Positions 6,001 to 8,089 of a stretch of 8,089 nucleotides of DNA are shown piece after piece. Each line of letters starts with the position of its first letter. The stretch's first letter is position 1. The notes below the pieces were generated by a model, which saw only the letters and a program-made list of their open reading frames with translations, did not search any database and was not told the DNA's origin. The position numbers and the translations under genes were made by a program. This stretch comes from an uncultured Finegoldia sp. Its GTDB lineage: Bacteria > Bacillota > Clostridia > Tissierellales > Peptoniphilaceae. The stretch lies in the NCBI RefSeq assembly GCF_947252345.1, contig NZ_CAMXVC010000046.1, positions 1 through 8,089 of the forward strand, written 5' to 3'.

Positions 6001-7897
6001 TTGCTTTTGCGATTGCTTCTTTTATGGCATTGACGATTGCAGCCCTTTGATTTTCGTTGTCGTGTGTTTTATGGTAGACACCGATTCCATCTTCAGGTTT
6101 CAATTTGTTTTCGTAATCTTTTTCGTAGATTTCTGCTTGCAATTCTTTTATAGCCGCTGGAACGTACACTCTGACTTCTATTTTGTTAGTTACAGTTGTA
6201 GTGTTACCGCTAGGGTCTTTCGTAGTTACTGTGAACGAATATGTTCCTTCTTTTGCCTTGTCTGTTGCAGTTACCCAGAGTTTCTTGGCTACACAATTTT
6301 CATCATTTCCGCCAAATTTTGTTGCTTGTATGATATCATCTACGCCTTTTTTAAATTCTTCGAGTGTAGTTCCTTCAGGAAGACCTTCTGCTTTTAATTC
6401 AACAATAGTACCGCTGTTGTCGATGGCTTTGTAAGTGTAGAAGTTCTTGCCTTTGTCGTAATTAATACGTCCATTTTCTTCACCCATAAAAATAGGGCTG
6501 AAAGTAGCATCATCTAATTTGCCTTTTTGTCCTCTGCCGGATTCTTTGCCTCCGTTGTGCAATAATGGCGCTTCCTTGTCTAATACTTCCAATGGAACTT
6601 GCACTTCTTCTGTTATTTCTTTATTGTCAATGTCTTTGTATTTTACAAGAGCTGTGACATTTGTAGTACCAACTTTATCGAATTTCGGTTTTTCTTTTAG
6701 TGTATAAGTTGTTCCTTGTGGTTTGTATTTTTCTATGTTACCATAAACTAAGTCATCTTTTTTGTTGTTTTTTACTTCTTCGATAATAGAATTTCTGGCA
6801 TTATCATCGTCGTATGCTTTGTAGTAAATACCAAGAGCGGCTTTGATTTGTTCTTCTGTTATATCTTCAGATTGTCCCAATATAGCTACTATTTTCCCAG
6901 AAGCTGCTGGAAGGTAAGTTTTGACATTGAGGTAGTTTGTAATAGTCAATTTGTTGCCGTTTTGGTCAATCGAAACTAACTTGATTTCGTTTTTGCCGAC
7001 AGATGCCTTGTTGTCAGTAATCATATAGAATTTTTTGTTGACACCTTTGCTGTTGTCGTCTTCATATTTAAGTGCTTCTTTAATATCATCTACACCTTTG
7101 ACAAATTTTTCAAATTCCGAACCAGAAGGTTGTTTTTCAAGGTAAAAGTCTTTGATTTTTCCACTATTATCAATTGTTTTGTAAGTTACAAACCATCCGG
7201 ATTTGTTCTTGCCTTGTTTTCCGTTAGGGTCTCCCATATAAGAATCGTATGGCAATGTGTAACCATCTAATGCAGTAGGGTCTCCTTTTGGTGAAGTTGA
7301 ATAGTGACCATTATTCATCATTTTAGGTGGCTCTGTATCAGCTTCTCTGTCTTGTCCATCTGATGTTACTGCTGTTCTGTCGAGTTCAGCCGACACGTCT
7401 AATTTACTTGGTTGGTTGTCGTCAACTGCTTTTGTGATTAATGATATTTTTTTGCTCGCAAAATCAGCGTCGTCTTTGATTTTTTCGAGTTCTGCTTTTA
7501 GTTTGTTCACCATTGCATCAGTAAACTCGTATCCCTTGTCAGCTGCTTGTTTTTTGATGTTCGAAATCTCACTATCTGTCAACAGTTCACTCACAACGGA
7601 TTCTTTTTTTGTATCATCCTTTTGTGAAGGTTTTTCTTGTTCTTTATTTGTCGTAACAGTTCTGTCTTGTGTTTTTCCTTCTGTTTTGTTCAATGGCGAG
7701 TTGGACACTCCATTGTTTTGTTGTGTCACTTGTTGCTCAACGTGTTGTTTGATATGATTTTCCATATCGTTGTCAACTTGCGTAGCATAGCTCACGCTTG
7801 TCAACGCCGGAATGACAAGTGCTGTTGTCAACAGGCATTGGCAAGTTCTTTTTATAATTTTGTTTTTGCTATTGCTGTTAGCGTTTTCGTGTGTCAT
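1..7897 (-). CDS. Giant multidomain cell-surface adhesin-like protein, 3'-truncated by contig edge
   Basis: The frame has 2632 codons with no stop and is cut at the left edge. The ATG at 7897-7895 is chosen because a strong Shine-Dalgarno (AAAGGAG) lies 5 nt upstream and a typical signal peptide follows at once. Domain order: signal peptide 1-38; charged, partly helical segment 39-187; three tandem Ig-like plus Rib-like modules 188-965; fourteen Ig-like repeats 966-2414; E-domain-like linker 2415-2494; FIVAR-like helical module 2529-2581; Gly/Asp/Asn/Lys/Pro spacer; start of a second FIVAR-like module at about 2622. The mature part is rich in Lys, Asp, Thr and Val and has a single Cys (C535), as expected for an exported Gram-positive protein. 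No enzyme motif was seen. In this family such proteins are usually sortase-anchored and bind host matrix or neighbouring cells. That role is inferred here, because the anchor lies outside the window and no ligand-binding domain is recognised. Surface and adhesin class is fairly sure; ligand and name are unknown. Confidence 0.93.
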   Translation of the reverse strand, partial: MTHENANSNSKNKIIKRTCQCLLTTALVIPALTSVSYATQVDNDMENHIKQHVEQQVTQQNNGVSNSPLNKTEGKTQDRTVTTNKEQEKPSQKDDTKKESVVSELLTDSEISNIKKQAADKGYEFTDAMVNKLKAELEKIKDDADFASKKISLITKAVDDNQPSKLDVSAELDRTAVTSDGQDREADTEPPKMMNNGHYSTSPKGDPTALDGYTLPYDSYMGDPNGKQGKNKSGWFVTYKTIDNSGKIKDFYLEKQPSGSEFEKFVKGVDDIKEALKYEDDNSKGVNKKFYMITDNKASVGKNEIKLVSIDQNGNKLTITNYLNVKTYLPAASGKIVAILGQSEDITEEQIKAALGIYYKAYDDDNARNSIIEEVKNNKKDDLVYGNIEKYKPQGTTYTLKEKPKFDKVGTTNVTALVKYKDIDNKEITEEVQVPLEVLDKEAPLLHNGGKESGRGQKGKLDDATFSPIFMGEENGRINYDKGKNFYTYKAIDNSGTIVELKAEGLPEGTTLEEFKKGVDDIIQATKFGGNDENCVAKKLWVTATDKAKEGTYSFTVTTKDPSGNTTTVTNKIEVRVYVPAAIKELQAEIYEKDYENKLKPEDGIGVYHKTHDNENQRAAIVNAIKEAIAKAREARKTTDATFENVVDKKGYLPDGTTFEWKLREGNTDLNLHKTGLTFRRVTVKYKDKNGDDVVQLVTVPINVKDTKAPIIWRAKLNTGVAPDSESQLNGKDFVGYAAFIGDDNSLGFTYRTGDNSGQIKSFTQEGAPIGTVFEGAENKGLDANGDRTKLAFSTDEQMLARALKIKATNENKVGDYVITITSTDNLGENGGNKTVVKNTINVRTYLPVAAKELSLEKGEDATNLQAKDYIGAYLEKYDTKIGKNDARTKAQVKADIDNNNIDKNKISADKDKYFPTQGTTYEWVTAPNTNQEPGNYTAVAKVIFTDKNGNKVEETVNIPYTVKPSTKPINPTVEQKEDKVTVSPANGDTNTKKLEIKYTDKDGNPVTVTATKEDSGWKVTPDVDGVKVDENGNVTIENSKVQPGSDISVVAKNDNKQSEPTSATTSPKAPEVGTNDKGDVTVKPSDKSDSLEIKYTPEGEGTTEKTVTAKKDDQGKWKFEGDATGLEINEDTGAVTIKKGTAKEKQPVKATSKTKNSKPSTESTIAVPDKTAPTAPQVKLSGDNSGDVTITPANDDTNKVTINYTDKEGQTKTVTATKGNDDKWIVPADSGLKVSEDGKTITVPKAITKDETDVTAKATDENNNNSGDVTVKVPDKTAPEKPTVEVDDKTGNITVKAPEDNDIKTVEIKYTDKEGQPKTVTATKGDDGKWRIEPNDSAVKFKDGKFTVPADQVSPGTKVNVSSIDKSGNKAEKDQDSKPSKPTIAENDDKAIEITPQGDVEKVKIKYTPADGSEEKEIVAKKKADGTGWEIENAPQGISVDNTGTVKFDKGVAKENTPIKASSIKGDSNSSLENELQVPDHTPPESSKVTVNDQNGNFEITPPEKDADKITITYTNENDEKETVTVTKDEQGKWKVAPENSGVKIDEQTGKIIIVPAGNVWPGTTVKIETEDKAGNKATPAEQKAKLEAPEVKRDKDSGDVTVNPSHGAKTVEITYTPAKDGKPEQNEKTVKVVRNDDGTWKFDGIDGTKDEQTGEIKTDTGLVLDSKTGFVTILKGNAAEKTLVKAKSVVGSENSLESKAEVPDKTAPEVPKVTAKDGGRVDISDPSSLKGEPTKVTVKYTAPNGEKKTAELTKGKNGQWSTSSTDLVYDNVTGNYYLPKDKVKGGSEVSVVAEDNSGNKTDANNKVTTAPEAPKLEQADDGAVTVTPPAEGAKSLELIYKDKDGKDKTVKLTKDDAGWKVDGENPDGVTVEDGKVKIPAENVQKGSVVIAKASNDKNVSSEVGSTTTKPEVPTVTENEKSKDITVTPPANADSVEITYTPNGSDEEKTLTITKGTDGKWKLPDGETELTIDDKGVVTIAKGKAKEKSDVKVTSKVKKKVHANVEKDKNGAVTVTPPQNAKTVEITYTPAGATEAKTVVLTKGEDETWKLPAGVNDLVITNKGLVTIQSDKLTPNTPVTAIAKTADELKSEEKTQKVADLTPPAKPEVNTDEKTGDVTVKVPTEDDAQTLTITYKDPQTGKDKTVTVKKSAQGWTVDGENPDGVTVEDGKVKIPADKVQKGTSVIAKATDDSNNTSDPEVITTRPEAPKVTADKDSGDVKVEPPKNAEKMEIKYTPKDATEPKTVVVTKDADGKWKLPDGEKDLTIDENGVVTIQSDKLKENTPVTAIAKTTDEVSSEEKTQGVPDITAPSAPTVTASDDGKLTIQPPKDDDVKTVEVSYFGKDGKQKTATATKGDDGNWTISGDSDGITVDKNGVITIKEATTKANSEVTATAKDKAENASKPAKAKAKTLADRTQIKLPFRTSVVSVYELRDSEIEEVIKAIQDKNKDENGNSTLPEGTKIEVDKKGNATIKFKDGSSIVIESEKLVKNKYFGTTTDESSNGNDAQTLDKSQLQTEVDKENSVKDSDNYKNADKSKKDAYDKALQEGKKVLDKKDATQSEVDKAKSQLEKAKSELNGKNESGDNKPSGDNKPSDDNKQNKVDKKPLEKETNNSVATKETKKYKNADKD
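92..145 (-). repeat. 18-bp tandem repeat, 3 copies, encoding (S[GD]DNK[PQ])x3
   Basis: The units are 92-109, 110-127 and 128-145. The last two share 15 identical bases (tggtttgttgtcgcc); the first is diverged. They encode S-G-D-N-K-P, S-G-D-N-K-P and S-D-D-N-K-Q, a flexible hydrophilic spacer between FIVAR-like modules. Copy number of such short in-frame repeats often varies between strains. Confidence 0.85.
155..313 (-). other. FIVAR-like helical module 1 (residues 2529-2581)
   Basis: The segment reads NYKNADKSKKDAYDKALQ, then EGKKVLDKKDATQSEVDKAK, then SQLEKAKSELNG. It follows the FIVAR pattern: Y-x-N-A near the start, AYDxAL in helix 1, a VL-x-x-x-x-AT turn, EV-x-x-A in helix 2 and L-x-x-A-x-x-x-L-N-G at the end. 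FIVAR modules are three-helix, Lys-rich units of Gram-positive wall proteins, some of which bind fibronectin or other host ligands. Binding here is not shown. Domain identity is fairly secure from the pattern. Confidence 0.8.
416..655 (-). other. E-domain-like linker module after the Ig array (residues 2415-2494)
   Basis: The segment starts ADRTQIKLPFRTSVVSV, goes through a helix (LRDSEIEEVIKAIQDKN), then LPEGTKIEVDKKGNATIKF, DGSSIVI and ESEKLV. This order (Pro-containing strand, short helix with E-x-x-x-V, then GT.I.VD..GNATI.F.DGS and a closing K-L-V) is like the small modules found between repeat arrays and wall-spanning regions in LPXTG adhesins, sometimes called E-domain-like. The assignment is by pattern only. 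It has no Trp and is clearly distinct from the Ig-like units before it. A polar linker (2495-2528) follows, with an acidic/Ser/Thr stretch (TTTDESSNGNDAQT). Confidence 0.55.
1371..1430 (-). repeat. Near-duplicate DNA block, copy 2 (unit 12, paired with unit 9)
   Basis: Partner of the block at 2256-2315, at an offset of 885 bases. A second pair shares exactly this offset: 1108-1140 and 1993-2025 are identical over 33 nt (units 13 and 10). Two neighbouring units therefore appear to have been copied together. Confidence 0.85.
2256..2315 (-). repeat. Near-duplicate DNA block, copy 1 (unit 9, paired with unit 12)
   Basis: Bases 2256-2290 are identical to 1371-1405 over 35 nt, an offset of 885. 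The similarity continues with a few substitutions to the Trp codon of each unit (2315 and 1430). Both copies encode the VDGENPDGVTVEDGKVKIPA stretch, differing only just downstream. This is much closer than other pairs of units in the array, so the duplication is recent. Confidence 0.85.
5003..5767 (-). repeat. N-terminal composite module 3 (residues 711-965)
   Basis: Third copy of the module. The Ig-like half has AFIGDDNSLG, YRTGDNSG (D755) and STDNLGENGGNKTVVKN. The pivot is TYLPVAAKELSLE (Y846). The insertion has IGAYLEKYDTKIGKNDAR. The Rib-like half has FPTQGTTYEWV and AKVIFTDKNGNKVEETV, ending IPYTV. The Ig-like half is more diverged than in modules 1 and 2: it lacks a clear KGVDDI and carries extra Gly/Asn (GENGGN). 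The module ends in a short Pro-rich hinge, KPSTKPINP, which marks the switch to the second repeat family. Confidence 0.75.
5768..6565 (-). repeat. N-terminal composite module 2 (residues 445-710)
   Basis: Same plan as module 1. The Ig-like half has IFMGEENGRI, YKAIDNSG (D493), KGVDDI and TTKDPSGNTTTVTN. The pivot is VYVPAA (Y578) followed by KELQAE. The helical insertion has IGVYHKTHDNENQR and an Ala/Lys/Glu-rich helix (AIKEAIAKAREARK). The Rib-like half has LPDGTTFEWKL and VTVKYKDKNGDDVV, ending VPINV and DTKAP. It contains C535, the only cysteine in the mature part that can be read. The DPSGNTTTVTN strand is typical of bacterial Ig/HYR-like domains of wall-anchored proteins. Confidence 0.75.
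6566..7336 (-). repeat. N-terminal composite module 1 (residues 188-444)
   Basis: First of three tandem modules with the same internal plan. It begins with an Ig-like half: a YMGDPNG segment, then YKTIDNSG (D243), KGVDDI, and a closing strand pair with DQNGNKLTITN. Then comes YLPAA (Y328) and a mixed helical insertion with the motif IYYKAYDDDNAR. It closes with a Rib-like half: PQGTTYTL, then VTALVKYKDIDNKEITEEV, then VPLEV and DKEAP. The Rib resemblance rests on the GTTY[TE]W-like start and the [VI]KYKDxxx...VxVPxxV ending, which parallels the YPDGS...V.V.V ending of Rib/alpha-like repeats. The insertion makes it longer than a standard Rib of about 80 residues, and a long-Rib variant is possible. 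Confidence 0.75.
7337..7783 (-). other. N-terminal charged segment with predicted helices (residues 39-187)
   Basis: The first part of the mature protein (about 39-99) is Gln/Asn/Lys/Thr rich and looks disordered, with QQ and NN pairs and no hydrophobic core. Residues about 100-160 show heptad-like spacing of Leu, Ile, Val and Ala among Lys/Glu/Asp (for example SVVSELLTDSEISNIKKQ and LKAELEKIKDDADF), which suggests a short helical bundle or coiled coil. Residues 161-187 are again polar and lead into the first repeated module at TEPPK. I recognise no named domain. Confidence 0.6.
7784..7897 (-). other. Sec signal peptide (residues 1-38)
   Basis: The n-region is polar and ends in a basic stretch (KNKIIKR, residues 11-17). 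A hydrophobic core follows at about 22-35 (LLTTALVIPALTSV), then a small-residue cleavage site S-Y-A before T39. Cys19 and Cys21 lie at the start of the core but lack a lipobox context, so signal peptidase I cleavage after A38 is more likely than lipoprotein processing. No YSIRK/GS motif is visible. The n-region of about 17 residues is fairly long, which is common in large Gram-positive surface proteins. Confidence 0.88.
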
Positions 7898-7902
7898 AAT
7901 AT

Positions 7903-7909
7903 CTCCTTT
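7903..7909 (-). promoter_or_regulatory. Ribosome binding site AAAGGAG
   Basis: On the minus strand AAAGGAG is followed by ATATT and then the ATG, a spacing of 5 nt. It is a strong Gram-positive-type Shine-Dalgarno and decides the start codon. The next in-frame Met codons (near residue 44) have no such site and would remove the signal peptide. Confidence 0.9.
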
Positions 7910-7987
7910 GTTAATTATTTTTGAAACCGAATGGTACGGCAAATTCTTACACTAAACATTTTCATATTTTTAAAATTTTATTCATCG

Positions 7988-7993
7988 TGTCAA
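7988..7993 (-). promoter_or_regulatory. Candidate -35 box TTGACA
   Basis: A perfect TTGACA lies on the minus strand about 91-96 bases before the ATG. No good -10 sits at 16-18 bases; the nearest are TAAAAA at a 15-base spacer and AAAATA at 17. It could be a true -35 with a weak -10, or part of the region transcribed from the TATAAT just upstream. Confidence 0.35.
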
Positions 7994-8002
7994 CAAATTC
8001 AA

Positions 8003-8008
8003 ATTATA
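8003..8008 (-). promoter_or_regulatory. Candidate -10 box TATAAT
   Basis: A perfect TATAAT lies on the minus strand about 106-111 bases upstream of the ATG. Seventeen bases further upstream the hexamer is AAAAGT, a poor -35, so recognition would depend on the -10 box and surrounding AT content. If used, the 5' UTR would be about 100 nt. In such AT-rich DNA the match may be chance. Confidence 0.4.
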
Positions 8009-8063
8009 TAAAAATGTTTGTTATTACTTTTTATTTTATAACTTTTTCTATTTAAAATCAAGT

Positions 8064-8089
8064 CTGTCTCTTATACACATCTGACGCTG
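8064..8089. other. Illumina Nextera (Tn5) adapter at contig end, not genomic
   Basis: Bases 8064-8082 read CTGTCTCTTATACACATCT, the 19-bp Tn5 mosaic end used in Nextera libraries. Bases 8083-8089 (GACGCTG) are the next bases of the standard read-through adapter. This is leftover library sequence and should be trimmed. Confidence 0.97.

Larger units (their letters stand above)
7898..8063. other. AT-rich 5' non-coding region of the adhesin gene
   Basis: These 166 bases upstream of the ATG are much richer in A and T than the coding part. No open frame with an RBS and no convincing hairpin were seen; only short inverted matches of 3-4 bp occur in the stretch 7921-7950. The region holds the RBS and two promoter-like candidates, listed separately. 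Genomic sequence ends at about 8063, so the upstream neighbour is not visible. Confidence 0.75.

Noticed and set aside
7604..7610. Homopolymer A7 on the coding strand (also at 7447-7453) as a phase-variation switch near the 5' end
   Set aside because: Seven-base runs are common in Lys-rich low-GC genes and too short to claim slipped-strand switching. The frame is intact through both.
7784..7897. Lipoprotein signal (Cys19/Cys21 in the signal peptide)
   Set aside because: The cysteines precede the hydrophobic core instead of following it, and there is no L-[AS]-[GA]-C lipobox. The S-Y-A site after the core fits signal peptidase I.
6..7924. Many open frames on the plus strand, up to 286 codons (for example 3090-3950, 303-875, 4724-5305)
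   Set aside because: All lie antisense to the continuous 2632-codon frame. Their products are Phe/Ser/Val- or Cys/Tyr-rich low-complexity strings that mirror Lys/Asp/Thr codons on the other strand. They repeat with the same period as the adhesin array, and none has a convincing RBS.
7921..7950. Possible hairpin or riboswitch in the leader
   Set aside because: Only 3-4 bp stems with mismatches can be drawn, and no known riboswitch core or T-box motif is visible.
8064..8082. Possible transposon terminal repeat (Tn5-like mosaic end)
   Set aside because: It is identical to the engineered Nextera mosaic end, is directly followed by adapter bases, and sits exactly at the contig end with no transposase or partner repeat.

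Overview
The window is a contig fragment almost filled by one very large, incomplete gene on the minus strand. Reading down from an ATG at 7897-7895, the frame stays open for 2632 complete codons and runs off the left edge with no stop. I checked the frame line by line and found no in-frame TAA, TAG or TGA. The product has a Sec-type signal peptide and is a giant modular surface protein of adhesin type from a Gram-positive bacterium. Its C-terminus, where a cell-wall anchor such as LPXTG would normally lie, is outside the window.

Layout in protein order (right to left): RBS and AT-rich upstream region (7898-8063); signal peptide (residues 1-38); charged and partly helical N-terminal segment (39-187); three tandem modules of about 255-266 residues (188-444, 445-710, 711-965), each an Ig-like half with a DNSG motif, a helical insertion after a Y-[LV]-P motif, and a Rib-like half; fourteen Ig-like repeats of about 100 residues with one Trp each (966-2414); a small E-domain-like linker module (2415-2494); a FIVAR-like three-helix module (2529-2581); a hydrophilic spacer with an 18-bp tandem repeat; and the first residues of a second FIVAR-like module at the edge.

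Likely source: a low-GC Bacillota species, perhaps an anaerobic coccus of the Finegoldia/Anaerococcus/Peptoniphilus group. Giant FIVAR- and Rib-bearing surface proteins are familiar there, but the genus cannot be fixed from this window. The N-terminal modules look like the exposed functional tip, the 14-unit array like a stalk, and the FIVAR/spacer part like the wall-proximal region. This division of labour is inference. The repeat array carries clear traces of internal duplication and mosaic exchange.

The last 26 bases (8064-8089) are not genomic. They match the Tn5 mosaic end plus the start of the Illumina Nextera adapter, so genomic sequence ends at about 8063. The open plus-strand frames are antisense shadows of the repeat-rich gene. 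I see no RNA gene, CRISPR array, insertion sequence or second gene. I found no convincing new biological system beyond the unusual architecture and repeat evolution of this adhesin.
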